A stretch of DNA of 64,000 nucleotides from Anaspis maculata (taxonomy: Eukaryota > Arthropoda > Insecta > Coleoptera > Scraptiidae). The translations under genes and the position numbers were made by a program. Each line of letters opens with the position of its first letter. Position 1 is the stretch's first letter. Under the pieces are notes generated by a model. It had not been told where the DNA came from. It worked only from the letters and a program-made list of their open reading frames with translations, and searched no databases. The stretch spans positions 33,029,979 through 33,093,978 of the forward strand of contig OX421963.1 in the NCBI GenBank assembly GCA_949128115.1, read 5' to 3'. Of the stretch, positions 20,924 through 32,479 are shown one piece after another.

Positions 20924-22319
20924 TAATTTCTTTAAATGCCATTTAGAAGAAAATCGACGGCTTCGATTTAGAGGCCTTTTAAGCGAGCCGCTGGTGAGCG
21001 TACAGAGCGCTCTTAAATAAAAACCATCCTCTAGGGGCCCACGAGCCCCTCTTCAGGGGAGTGTAACTGGCTTGTGAAGCATTTGTTGTCCCAGGTTTAT
21101 GAAGTTTTTTATTGATTTTTTGAATGCAGAATCTGTTGATGGTGAATTTGGCAGGCCAATTTCGGGACACCTGTATACAATCATGTCCGTGGAATAACGA
21201 CGATGAAAGTCGAGACAACAAACCGCTGCATGTTCGTTGTGCAGCAAAAGCAGTGTATAGATATACTCCAAGCCAAACCCCTAATCAAACCGGATTAAGA
21301 AGTAAGATAATTCATCATGGCCGGAATGTTATCAACAATTAGCGGAGCGGCCGGTAATGTCTGTGATTGGAGGTAATTTGAGCAGACAGACAATATATTG
21401 TAATATCTATAATTGTGGACGGCAACCCCGTGGAGATTGCGGCGGAGCACTCTGTTATTAGGGACGGCCGTATGGCGGTGGCTGCATGCATGGTGCTCTC
21501 CTCTATACTACTAGGCTGGTGACGCTCAGGGACAACCGGCCTGCTGCATTATATCCCTAGAACTGGGCACCACCAGTGAGTGCTAAACTGCTCGGCTCTA
21601 TTATCTCTGTCCTCCACCTATAATACGTAATACGAATTTTGGATGATGATGATGATGATGATGCATCAATTAGGGAACAATACCCATCACCATTATTGCG
21701 GATTTATTATTTACCAGCGGAATTAACATAACATAATATGCACACTTATACTTAATGCATCGCCCCCATCATCATTGTGGCACATGGATACGGAAAGCCC
21801 CGGTGCACTTTATAATTTATGATTACGCGGACGCTAGTCGCAAGTCGCATATTTGAGAAGGAACAGGCGCCATTGAGCATTGAGTTGAGATTCACAAATC
21901 GCACCATAATCAACTTCCACAATATGTACTTCAAAATCGAAGTTGAAAGGATTATTTTCTTGCTATTTGCGATTTCGTTTCAACATACGTTCAACGTTAG
22001 CCACATAGTGGACGTAAGATGGAACACGCGAAATCATATCCAGAGAGGGCGCAGTCATACCTTTTTCTTATTGGCATTGCGTTGAACTTTTGTTTTTCCT
22101 TACTTAAAAAAAATAATGACTCTTCAAAATAATCCTTGAAACTGAAAATTCCTCTAAGTCGCACCATCACCATTCACCGATTACTCTATTGACGAAATTT
22201 AAAACGGCATGCGCGAGAATTTCCGCCATAAATTTCAATTTGAATTTGTGCCATATGATTGGGCCTCACGTGACTCCCTTCCCGAATCAGGGGCTGAAAC
22301 ATTACGGAATTGAAAATAC
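20924..22319. other. Anonymous DNA with a (GAT)n microsatellite at 21642-21663
   Basis: No coding family is recognisable. The sequence between 21340 and 22060 is less repetitive than its surroundings and could be ordinary host intergenic or intronic DNA. Confidence 0.45.
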
Positions 22320-22504
22320 CTGGGCCGCTATTCTTGAATCGTGTGAGAAAAGTCCCTAGGAGTTTTATATAATCCGTACTACACTTCTGTAGCGAAAGTT
22401 GCCTAAAAACCACGATTTTAGGCAACATTCGCTACATCAGTGTACTGCGGAATGTATTTTACTCCCAGGGACTTTTCTCACATGATTCAAGAATAGCGGC
22501 CCTG
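22320..22504. mobile_element. Short hairpin MITE, TIR GGGCCGCTATTCTTGAATC
   Basis: Inverted ends of about 40 bp (GGGCCGCTATTCTTGAATC and reverse complement, continuing GTGAGAAAAGTCCC) enclose a second hairpin, TAGCGAAAGTTGCC / GGCAACATTCGCTA. Total 185 bp, no coding capacity. No convincing target duplication was found. Confidence 0.8.
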
Positions 22505-24008
22505 AAATGTGACGAAAGTGACAGAAGAACACGCCAAAAAATTAAATAACCTCGCTTTAGTTGCAATTTACATGATAGTTGAAGTTTGTTTTGAGGATTT
22601 GTGCATTTGTGGTACAGAACATTGTTAACTGCGAGACTTTGTGCCGTGGCGTATGGCTGACAATGACACGTACATCGATCTGACAGATGACTTCTGACAG
22701 TTCTGACTTACCTGTCGTTTGGAACAGTGTCGCCAAAATTTAAACGAAAAATTACACTAGAATGTTGCGCACGCCGTTTTCTATTTTGGAAAAACGTAAT
22801 CGGTGAAATAATTATCATATTTTTCCATCAATTTATTCATAGGTAGTAGTATATCATGTCAATTTTATGAAAACCAAAGAAAATACCGAAAAAATGGCCA
22901 ACCAATGACTTGGCAACAGCTTGAAGTCGGTGTACCCATCGCGCGCTTTTCGAACGTTATTCGGTCACTTTTATTTGCTTGTCCATTTCCTCTTGATTTT
23001 TCATGGTTTTTAAATTGACTCTGGCTGGTACCTACATATTATGGCTGGTATTGAACAATGTGAGAATGAACTTTTTCAAATCCTTCAGCTTGCAATATTA
23101 GACAGTAGAATATATAATTTGGAGATTACAGTCTATTTTTCACCATAATAACATTGGCTTCTCAAAAGATTTAAGAAAAATGCAAGAGACATTTGACGCC
23201 ACTTGGTCGCAGTTCAAGTATAATTATACAGAAAATGATTCGTTAAATTCAATAATAGGTTATTCGCACTAACTTGCAGAATTTGAATCAGGCGTAAATA
23301 TCTTGTTATCGTTGTTATCTTGTTGAGTAGTTTTTTGACTCTCAGTGTCATTCCAACTTGATAGCAGCGGTGATGAGAGACCTGCTAATCAGTGGCTCTT
23401 AAACATTCTCACAAAACGGTTTTTGGGGCCAAACAAACCTGGCCACACGTTTCGAGGCAAGAAACACATCACTGCTGACCACAGATGACGCAAACTTCAA
23501 TTTAGAAACAAGTAGGTAGGTACCTATCAATATCTACAAATACGAAATTCAAAGTTCCCATAGGCTTTTGAGAACTGCTGTCTTGTTACATCTCATGTAT
23601 GCCCGGGGAATTTATTGCTTGGCTTGGTATGGCGATTATCAATCTAGTTTAGGTACAGGTCTATGCCTGAATGCCGTAATTTTACAGGGCCGGACTTTGT
23701 CGCTTCTATAGCTTTATTATCCTGCTATTAAAACCCAACTCGTCCGATGAAACTCAGAACTGATTGGTTCAATAATTATGCAACTTCCAATTACCTGATT
23801 TGCAGTTTTTTTTGCTTCTGGTAGTACTTCGACGGCTGAACCCATACTACTTAGTCTACTTACACACAAACACTAACCTTAGTCTGCAAGTTATCCAGGA
23901 TTTCCTTGATCTGGAAAAAAAGAATACAGTTAACAATGGTTTTTGCGCCACCAATTAATTTTTTGTTGAGGTACTTCAATATTGTCTTAGGGGTAGCTGA
24001 CTTATAAT
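22505..24008. other. Anonymous DNA, no gene seen
   Basis: No domain, RNA gene or repeat boundary is recognisable. Around 23930-24010 the sequence leads directly into the orphan LINE domain. Confidence 0.45.
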
Positions 24009-24029
24009 TTGATTATATTATATTTTATT

Positions 24030-24392
24030 ACTGACGGCCTGAATCGCTTCAGTGACATCGTTGCTTTCGATTCGAAGTCTGACTCGGCTTATATAATCGA
24101 CCCTACAGTTCGATACGAAACAAACGATGAGGATCAAGATGAAAAAATCTGTGACGAAAAACGTGCCATCTACGAGAAATGTTTCGACTACTACGATAGC
24201 AAATTCTCTCCAAAATATGGTACTCGGAAATGGGAAGTGCTTGGCCTTTGGTTCGGAAGCCGAGGCACTGTAGGAAAAAGCGTGATGGACTTTTTTATTC
24301 GTTTTAAACTCGACATGGACGTGATCAACGATATATCGGAACAAATTCTGATTGACGCAATCAGGATTTTACACAAACATATTTATATATAA
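24030..24392 (+). pseudogene. Orphan C-terminal domain of a non-LTR retrotransposon (endonuclease-like)
   Basis: A 127-codon frame includes RFSDIVAFDSKSDSAYIIDP, then a charged stretch and EVLGLWFGSRGTV. The series D-I-(V/I)-A-F, DPT(V/I)RxE and (E)V(L/I)GLxxGxRGT resembles, to my recollection, the C-terminal restriction-like endonuclease region of R2/CRE-type LINE proteins annotated in many insects and other invertebrates. No reverse transcriptase motif lies upstream. The frame is open but isolated, so it is a 5'-truncated copy or unrelated sequence. The AT-rich tail after 24392 would fit a 3' end. Confidence 0.5.
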
Positions 24393-26090
24393 TATGCTTT
24401 ATTTATTATTATCTTCTAATTTTATATATTTTATATTTTCTTATTGGATTGATCAGTATGCTGTGTACTTTTGCAACCCGGAGTAAACGGGCAGCCCACT
24501 TTATGTTTGAATAAAGTTTTCTCTCTCTTCCGTGTGTAAACTGTGACGCGAGGGTGTGCGTCTGCAGCGGGATATTTTCGAAATACGTGCGGCAACCTGT
24601 TCGAGGCATGGGTAAATGAATATAAAACACAATAATAACGGTATGGGTGGTCTTCAGCACAAATAACCCCGCCTTTATTTGTATTGTATCCACCCAATGT
24701 CCATTCATCCTGACCAATTAATATATCAAATATTTAAACTTTTCGAATTTACATTCCTGAAACGTCACCTCTCTCGTAATTATTCCATATACACCCGCTT
24801 CCTTCAGGGCGCGCACTATATTTCTAATTAAAGAGACACACATGAGCCAAAAAAAGATGTGTGGAAAACAATAAAATTTCCTTGGTTAGCCCTACATAGA
24901 AATCCTGGCGTAGGTACATCTCGCGTCGCAAGAACATGAAATTAAAGAATAATTATACAATTAAAGTTGAACGGGACCTTTTATGATATATAATTAAAAT
25001 CGAGTTCGGTAGACATCAGCGAGGGCCTCAGCAGATTTATATGTAATAATTATGAGATATGAATGCAGTTCCAACTTTTTAATAATTAATCATCATTATG
25101 GCGCGCGGAAAAATTGCATCGACTGCGAAAGATGGGCAATAATAAATTATTAAACCCGTTTTTCATAAAAAAAATACAATATACCTACATGTGATTATAT
25201 GGACGGCGATGGTGGGGGTGGTAGTATTTTGTATTCTCGACGCGCGGAGCTCGGATGAAATTTGAGGTTGAGCGACAAAAGGAACAATAACGTTCACGTT
25301 TATATCCATTGGACGTTTGTTAAATTTCAATTGAATACATTATTTCCCTTCACGAAATTGATGTATATTTTTCATAAATGTAACTCGGGCTATTGTTTTA
25401 TTAGGCAGAGCATTGAAGGCTGTGCACGACTCGTGCTGCTCATTGTCTTATGAATAATTTACAAAATAGACACAATTGCGAACGATATTGTGCCGTTTTT
25501 CAAGAAACAATGGAAAAAAACTCAGATTGCTCCAGTGAAACATTGACTGATGCCTCTGGAATAATTCATCGCCACGTTTTCTTCGGAAGAATTACGCTAG
25601 GCTTGGTGTTTTAAGAGAAAATAGGTACCTTAACTATTGATGTTTGTTTCCGCACTCGTCTTAATCCCAGCGAATGCGAGAACGCTGAATCTTAGATTGT
25701 ATAGGGTATTACTTCCCGAATTATTAATGACAAGATATCTATTTCTAGCTGACATGGGGTGACCAAGGACACTTTCTCGGATAAGGGTGAAGCCGTCCGT
25801 CGAAGGGTTACGTTAATAATGAATATTGTTTAGAAAAATTACGTGAGAAACTCAAACCCGTTACGAAGTTCTGTCAACACTTCCAAGTATGCGCTCCAAT
25901 ACCCTGTCCACTCAAAAGAAAAATAGGCAATTTCTAAAACTTCAAAAAACTTTCAAATGTTTCCAATTTCCTAGTTATGACATGACTAAGTTAACAAGCG
26001 GGAAGTTATTTTGATTACTTACTAACAAGTAGAAAAATTTCTGCGATTTTTAGTGTTACCTACAATATTTTTTTATTGTTATCGAGCAAA
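24393..26090. other. Anonymous AT-rich DNA, no gene seen
   Basis: Low-repeat sequence with many AATTAAT motifs. It may be host intergenic or intronic DNA. Nothing coding is recognisable. Confidence 0.4.
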
Positions 26091-26198
26091 AACGTTCCTT
26101 TGTTTGGGTGCCGATTCCTTCAGGTAACCTATTCATGACTATTAAACGTTCTTTTGTTTGGGTGCCGATTTCTTCAGGTAACCTATTCATGACTATTA
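26091..26198. repeat. Two-copy tandem duplication, 54-bp unit
   Basis: AACGTTC(C/T)TTTGTTTGGG starts at 26091 and again at 26145, and both copies end TTCATGACTATTA. The copies differ at about three positions, so this is a young local duplication. Confidence 0.85.
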
Positions 26199-26269
26199 CC
26201 AAATTCTAACAGTCGAATTGCAGTGTCGGTCAGGAACACACGCACGTATTTCCAATTTGCATGGGTGCA

Positions 26270-26710
26270 TCGCGCCGAGGCGCCAGCAACAAACGAATAA
26301 TATTTTGCCGGCGAGCCGTAGCTTCGAAGTCGTTTTCAAAAATTCGTAACTAATGACCCGTAGATCGTGCCGGTGTGAAATTTTTAATTTTTAAATTTAA
26401 AAGAAAGGTTCAAATTCTCCTCTAAATCGACTCCGCATATGTAATAATGTATTTTGATGAGAACGGAGACTTGTCTACAGGTAACTTTATAGATCCAGCT
26501 GGTTTGTGAAATGCAGCAGTAAGTCGGCGATATCGCGCTACACCAAATTGTTATTATTTTATTTGTTCATAACTATTTCGTCAAGATTTTTCTTGATTCA
26601 GGTCCCAAGGTCATGAGCTACCCATTGGAGTTGACATTTTTCGCAAAAATCCTTTCGCCTAAGACTAGATGCTGTGACGGACGGACGGACGGACGAAGGA
26701 CAAAAGCGCC
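26270..26710. repeat. Dispersed repeat copy 1, ending in (GACG)n
   Basis: Shares with 29255-29690 the order GGCGCCAGCAA, GAACGG, CCAGC(T/C)GG(T/C)TTGTGAAAT, CGCGCTACACCAAA, GGTCCCAAGGTCAT, CTGTGAC followed by a GACG/GACA run. Same orientation in both. The 3' microsatellite suggests a SINE or LINE 3' end; the family is not identified. Confidence 0.6.
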
Positions 26711-27138
26711 TTGCGGTTTGAAGAAATGCGCTCAAAAGAACGAAAAGTTGTAACTTATCAACCAAAAGAGATAGAATCGTATAAATAAATGTCCATGTAT
26801 AGACTCTGTATTTATTTCATGGCTATGGTTATAAATAAGGTCGGTATTCAACAATAATATTAGTCAAATATCTTGAAAAGTTTCTAAAATATCCTCAGCA
26901 AAACTGAATTTTTTTAAATATTGATTGAATCACTGATTTTTCAAGATATTGTTAGGGGTTCCGCGTTTGGGTTGTTTTATAATTGAGACGATCGTTTTAA
27001 AACACACACTGTTCATTACTGCGTGCTATTATAAAACACACGTCAATAATTACTTGCGCTTGGGTATATCGCTTCAACTTCTCGCTGTTACCGCTCTGAA
27101 TTGAATACTGGTCCGTTGGCCGATCCGTGCTGTTTATA

Positions 27139-28609
27139 CAGGGTGGTGAAAATTTCGATGCTCACCATTGGTATCTTGGAAACGGTATGAGATACGAGGT
27201 CGGTTAAATTAGAAAAAAGTTGCGCATTTTTGTGGCGATTGAGAATCTGAAAAGAGACTGAATATTTTGATTGGTTTACGATTTATCACGAAAAAAGTGA
27301 AAATTTTGATTTCAGAAATTATTTTTCATCTTTCCAACCATCCAAGCTATTTCAATCAAACTTGGTAGTTTTATGTTTTTGATCACTACGAGTCGATCAA
27401 CGTCAACAGAAATTTTCCAGGCCTTCTAGATGTCAAATTATGATAGTCAACTTTTGTTTTTCTCATGGTCGCCATATTGGATTTTTGCACTAATAGATAG
27501 AGAAAAAAATTAGCTTTCCGAATTAGTAACCAACATGTTCTTTTTATGACATTTTTAGCGTCAAATTTTGAAATTTTCGTAAATTATTGACAAAATCGGA
27601 AATGCTTTGGAAAAGAATTGAAATATTATCAATAGCAACAACAAAAGGAGACAGATTGTGTTCAATTGACGTATCTAAGGGCTCGATACCAAGTTGCAGG
27701 TGCAAAGTTTGGGACGGCGTAACTCGCCACATACAGCGCGGTCTGATTGGTTGGTATCTGCCGTTGCTATGGTAACGGCACTGACGGCGGTCTCAGCCCC
27801 AACTTGGTATCGAGCCGTAACTTCTTAATCATGTTTTGTGCTTGTTTGTACTGAGAGTTCATAAATTGAATGAGTCAAGGGTGCCTGTGAATTCAGAAAC
27901 GTCTGTCGAAACTAGGGTAACTAATCCTTACTCTTTTTCTAATAAATTTGTCAAACTTTAACAAGAACGATGCTAGTTCCGTCAGACGTTTTTGAACTCA
28001 CAGACACCCTTGACCCATTCAATTTATGAACTACCGGTACAAACAAGCACAAAACACGATCAAGAAGTTAGATACGTCAATTGCACACCATCTGTCACTT
28101 TTTTGCTGTTGCTATTGCTAATATTTCAATTGTTTTTTTAAGCATTCCCGATTTTGTCAATAATTTCCGGAATTTTCAAAATTTGACACTAAAAATGTCA
28201 TAAAAAGAACATGTTGGTTACTAATTCCAAAAGCTAATTTTTTTCTCTATCTATTAGTGCCAAAATTCAATATGGCGGCCATAAGAAAAACAAAAGTTGA
28301 CTATCATAATTTGACATCTAGAGGGCCTGGAAAATTTCTGTCAACGTTGATCGAGTCGGAGTGATCAAAACCATAAAACTATGAAGTTTGATAGAAATAG
28401 CTTGAATGGTTGGAAAGATGAAAAATAATTTCTGAAATCAAAATTTTCAGTTTTTTCGTGATAAATCGTAAACCAATCAAAATATTTCAAGTTTCTCTCC
28501 AGATTCTCAATTGCCAAAAAATGCGCAACTTTTTTCTAATTCAACCGACCTCGTATCTCTTACCGTTTCCAAGATACCAATGGTGAGCATCGAAATTTTC
28601 ACCACCCTG
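27139..28609. mobile_element. TA-flanked palindrome inserted in the solo LTR
   Basis: Ends CAGGGTGGTGAAAATTTCGA and reverse complement, TA at 27137-27138 and 28610-28611. The arms (about 27139-27920 and 27950-28609) pair well apart from a 142-bp addition in the left arm, the MITE 27679-27817 plus its duplicated TAA. Both arms contain a CCATATTG / CAATATGGCGGCC segment. No coding capacity. Confidence 0.85.
27679..27817. mobile_element. PIF/Harbinger-type MITE, TAA target duplication
   Basis: Ends GGGCTCGATACCAAGTTG and CAACTTGGTATCGAGCCG, flanked by TAA at 27676-27678 and 27818-27820. The other arm of the host palindrome reads GTATCTAACTTCTTG in the minus direction with one TAA, which is the empty site. 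A 3-bp TWA duplication with GC-rich ends is typical of PIF/Harbinger. Confidence 0.85.
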
Positions 28610-28939
28610 TATATCTCCGACTACCATTCTGGAAGTTTCCATCGGTTCTCTAGCAAATTCCATATTGACCGCGGCATGTAAATCGCGACCGCCCTCGAAA
28701 CGTCGATCACCTTCGCGTATAATTCCGGCGTGCTTTGGACCGGCGGTACCTCCGCCAATTGGCCAGATGTGTCCTACTCGGCTATTGGAATCTCCCATGT
28801 TATTTCGAACGTGGCAGAGTCTAGGCGTATGCCCTCGAATATTTCTAGAGCTTCGTAATTCGCAACAATGGGTACGAATGGTCTAGAAGGGCCATGTGTG
28901 TTCTCGAATGGACGGGAGTCTCGCCGCTCGTAACAATAT

Positions 28940-29254
28940 TCAAATGGGAATGGAGTGCCATTGTAAAACACGCATTGGTGGTGTTTCATGCATGTGCAAT
29001 TGTGCATGTATGTTTTTTTCATTGGTTTTCTTAACAAAATATATTTCTTCAAATCCTAAGACGTCACTCGATCAACCTCCGGCGCAATTTTAAAGTGACC
29101 TGCTTTACAGGATTTTGATGCCTTGAATTTCAAACCACTTTTGAAGTGTAATTCGAGACTTCAAATCTTTTGAACGCTTTTTTATTGTTGTTTAAATCAT
29201 TGTTCCGAGTCTGCAGGACCTTCGCTTAAAGAAATCCGACAACGAAGGTTTTTC
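28940..29254. other. Short anonymous spacer, no gene seen
   Basis: Lies between the solo LTR and the second dispersed repeat. No feature is recognisable. Confidence 0.4.
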
Positions 29255-29690
29255 TTCGCGTGGCGCCAGCAAGAGTCGAAGGCAGTTTAAGGGAAATGCT
29301 TCAAATGTGTCAGAAAAATGTTGAATAACAAAATTTTCCAGTTTTAATTTGTGGAGATATCTATCGAAGTGAAGTTTTTGCTGAAAGGAAATTCGAATTT
29401 TTCTCTAAATAAAACCTCGCATGTGTCCATGTATTTCCATAAGAACGGGTACTTGTGCTTATGTCATAACTTTTCAAGTCCAGCCGGCTTGTGAAATTCA
29501 GCACTTCATCGACGACGCCGCGCTACACCAAAGTATGCCGCGCTACATCAAAGTATTATTATTATAATTGCTCATTATTATTCCGGCAAGATTTACTCGG
29601 TTCGGGTCCCAAGGTCATTTAGCTTGAAATTTTCGCGGAAACCCTTTCGTCTAGGACTAGCTGCTGTGACAGACAGACAGACGGACACAC
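29255..29690. repeat. Dispersed repeat copy 2, ending in (GACA/GACG)n
   Basis: Direct-orientation relative of 26270-26710. It has a small internal duplication of GCCGCGCTACA(C/T)CAAAGTAT near 29510-29550 that copy 1 lacks. Confidence 0.6.
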
Positions 29691-29699
29691 AGACGGATA

Positions 29700-30420
29700 A
29701 CGCGAGGACACAAACGCCTTCCCGTTTGGGAAAGTGAGCTCAAAATCGTTTATATTAATCATGTTATCTTGTCTGGAATCTTGTCAAAATTTCAACTGTG
29801 GGGCGTTCACTGCGACAAAGTTCGGAATCGAAAATCGTTGAAAATCGTGCATCTAATCTAGTTAACCATACCCTCTAACTGCGGCACCTTGTATAATATA
29901 GCATGGGGAGCGAGGCGTTATGGAATAAAGACGCTACCACCTGTAACACTTTTGTCGCCTCTGCCGCCGCTCGGCAATCAATTGAACCCTCGTCTTCCAC
30001 GCAATCAGAAAAGCAACAGCCCGCAGCCAAAAAGTCGGCGGTCCGCAGATGGTTTTCGATGGGGTGAAAAGAACACACCGCCATGAGGATAAGGGGCGCA
30101 GGGCCAATGCGGGTCAGGGAGGACCCCACGAACATCCTGCGGCCTCGGTAGGTGGGCCCGTCGGCTCCACCGGAGGAGAAGGCGTTTATAGATTGATATT
30201 CGCAGATTGATGATTGACGGTTCGACGCCGACGTCTGAGGACGTTTGCTCTGGTGCCAGTGGCGTAGCGAAAGGCAAACAACCAAATTTTTTTGCGCCCT
30301 TAATTTTTGAAACTAGTTTTTTCTCAATTATTGTGATCGATTAATTACCATTATTGAAGACCCAGAAAGCTAAACGACAGATCAATGACAATTTACATTT
30401 TCGTCCAGAGAATAAAGTTG
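29700..30420. other. GC-richer anonymous segment, no confirmed gene
   Basis: The segment 29875-30285 is richer in GC than its surroundings and has a 136-codon minus-strand frame (contains RGRRMFVGSSLTRIGPAPLI). I recognise no domain, and other frames are also open, as expected of GC-rich DNA. It may be a fragment of an unidentified repeat or old retrocopy. Confidence 0.25.
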
Positions 30421-30422
30421 TA

Positions 30423-30927
30423 CCGGGTGATCATTTGAAAATTACCCACCCGCAATAACTCCTGATTCCTAGTGAGTATTTTTTCTTCGAGCAAAAACAA
30501 ACTCTTAATATTTTAAAGGTGTGGTGGGAAAGCGAAGAGGTGGATTTGGGTAGGACTTTTTTCACTGGAAATTCTCTCCATCGGTGTTATGTAGGATGAT
30601 GTTGATGTTGACTACATTGAAAAAAAATAAGGAGTCGAGAATTGAAATAAATTCGACACTCGGAGAATTTTAGGAAGAATGGGGTGATTTTGAAAATATT
30701 GTTTTCAGGAAGAGAATCCAGTTCTTTTCAGTTTGATGTATCACAACGTAAGTAGTGTCATTTGAAAGTTGGAGTGGGTGGGGACGAAGGGGTTGAAGAT
30801 CGAAATTCGCCAATGTATGGTTTAGATGTCCCTTTCCATATAAAAATCGACCTATTTTTCGCTCGAAGAAACATTCACTATGAATCGGGAGTTATTGAAG
30901 GTGGATAGTTTTCAAATGATCACCCGT
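30423..30927. mobile_element. Internally deleted copy of the CCGGGTGATC palindrome family
   Basis: TA-CCGGGTGATCATTTGAAAA at the left and GTTTTCAAATGATCACCCG(T)-TA at the right bound 505 bp. Most of one arm is missing, while the other matches the right arm of 41617-42695 (GATGTATCACAA, CCAATGTATG, GATGTCCC). Confidence 0.8.
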
Positions 30928-31463
30928 TATAGTGTTACCCAGATGTTGGAGGATGTCTGTTCGGCTTGCTGCATCATGCACCTTGAATTTTCCAGCATGC
31001 GAACGAAAACGAACCGCATCTAAGAATCCCATACATTTGGTGATTTCCCAAGTTTCGAAAGACGAGTCAGAGGAACGTCAAACGGACACGAAACTTGAAT
31101 GCAGTGAACCGGATTCTCGTCGTTCAAAATTGACGGAAAATCACGAGGTGCATGGGCTCCTTTAGAGAAAATCTGAAAATGTTCATCCTGCTGTACAATT
31201 GCCGGAGCAGCTTGCTTCAAGTGTTTACCGGAACATTCGTGAAACTGATGGACTTCTCTCAGAGCCCTCACAAATGGCCAATGCTGGAATACACCGCAAC
31301 GACAATGGAAACGACGAGAACCTTCGAGGCTTTTCCAGGAGACGCCTGGAATATTCTTGGTTACAAGACCAACTATATAAGGGCGGCATGGCCAGGGAGC
31401 GAGTCAGAGTCGAATTAAAAGCGATAGTGCGAACACCAGCGAAGTGCCAAAATTAAGGGTGAC

Positions 31464-32457
31464 AATGGGGTACTTGCCAATGAAACAGATTTGACTGGAA
31501 ATACTTTCAATCATCAACAAGAGTAATAAATAGTATTTCCTGAAAATTTCTGGAAAATACCTATATCCATTGGTTAAAAAGATTTTTTTTCATTTTTTTT
31601 TTCAAAGGGTTGGTAACAGTAGGAAAATTTCAGTGAAATTTTTATGTCTGTATTTTTCAAATATTGTGATGCCACTCTGACAGTTTCTTGAATTTTCAAC
31701 CCAACAGTGCTGTTTGTTTAGTTTTTAGTATATTTGTGACGTCACAAATATATTTTTAAAACAGGCACTACGGCCGCAATTTTGGGAATTTAGGAAAAAG
31801 AGAAAATACGGGTGCAATATTTTTACCTGTAGTTTCGATTAAGCCAATAAAAAAAATTGGGCAAGTACCCCATTCGTTTGACGTGTGCTTTAGTCGAACG
31901 TAGTGATAAAATAATTAGTGCATGCCTGAATGTTTCTTTCTCAATAATAATTATTAATGTGCCCAACGCAATTTTCTCACGTTAATGTCAGAAGTGGGAA
32001 AATGGGGTACCTATGTACTTGCCCAATTTTTTTTTCAATGACTTAATTGATAGTATGATTAAAAATAATGTACCCGTATTTTTTCTTTTTCGTAAATTCC
32101 AAAAATTGCGGCCGTAATGCCTGTTTTAAAAATATATTTGTGACGTCACAAATATACTAAAAACTAAACAAACAGCACTGTTGGACTGAAAACTCAAAAA
32201 ACTGTTAGAGTGGTACAGGCACAAAAACTCCACTGAACTTTCCCTACTGTTACCAACCTTTGAAAAAAAAATCGAAAAAAAATTCTTTCAACCAATGGAT
32301 GTTAAAACATGTAAAAAATTTCTTCAATGCCATCTGTCTTCTCCACTGTGCCCAGTGGATATATTTTCCGGAAATTTCCAGGAAATACCCTTTATTACTC
32401 TAGTTGATAATTGAAAGTAGTTTCAGTCAAATCTGTTTCATTGGCAAGTACCCCATT
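31464..32457. mobile_element. Palindromic element with a perfect CRE palindrome in each arm
   Basis: Inverted ends AATGGGGTACTTGCCAATGA and reverse complement; arms about 450 bp. Each arm contains TATTTGTGACGTCACAAATA (near 31731 and 32134), which includes the full CREB/ATF site TGACGTCA. Immediately to the right begins Gypsy gag-like sequence. No clear target duplication was found. Confidence 0.75.
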
Positions 32458-32479
32458 GAGAGAAATTCGGCCTGCGACT

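Larger units (their letters stand above)
26950..28935 (-). mobile_element. Solo LTR (Gypsy/BEL type) split by a TA palindrome
   Basis: Terminal TGTTA and TAACA bound it, with ATAT on each side (26946-26949 and 28936-28939). Without the insert 27139-28609 it is 515 bp and matches the solo LTR at 62172-62689 over AATTGAGACGATCG, AAAACACACACTGTT, CGTATAATTC and CCGCTCGTAACA. Orientation is inferred from the related copy, where the minus strand reads a TATATAA box and then AATAAA; here that signal is AATGAA. Internal coding sequence is absent. Confidence 0.75.

Noticed and set aside
26950..28935. Complete LTR retrotransposon with two LTRs
   Set aside because: The interval between the TGTTA and TAACA ends is one LTR plus a palindrome with its own TA duplication; there is no second LTR or coding interior.
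26670..29700. CRISPR-like or satellite array in the GACG/GACA runs
   Set aside because: These are short microsatellite tails of a dispersed repeat. No spacer structure, and the context is eukaryotic.
29875..30285. 136-codon minus-strand frame in a GC-rich patch
   Set aside because: Long frames are expected by chance in GC-rich DNA. No domain or splice structure seen, so it is only noted as an anonymous segment.
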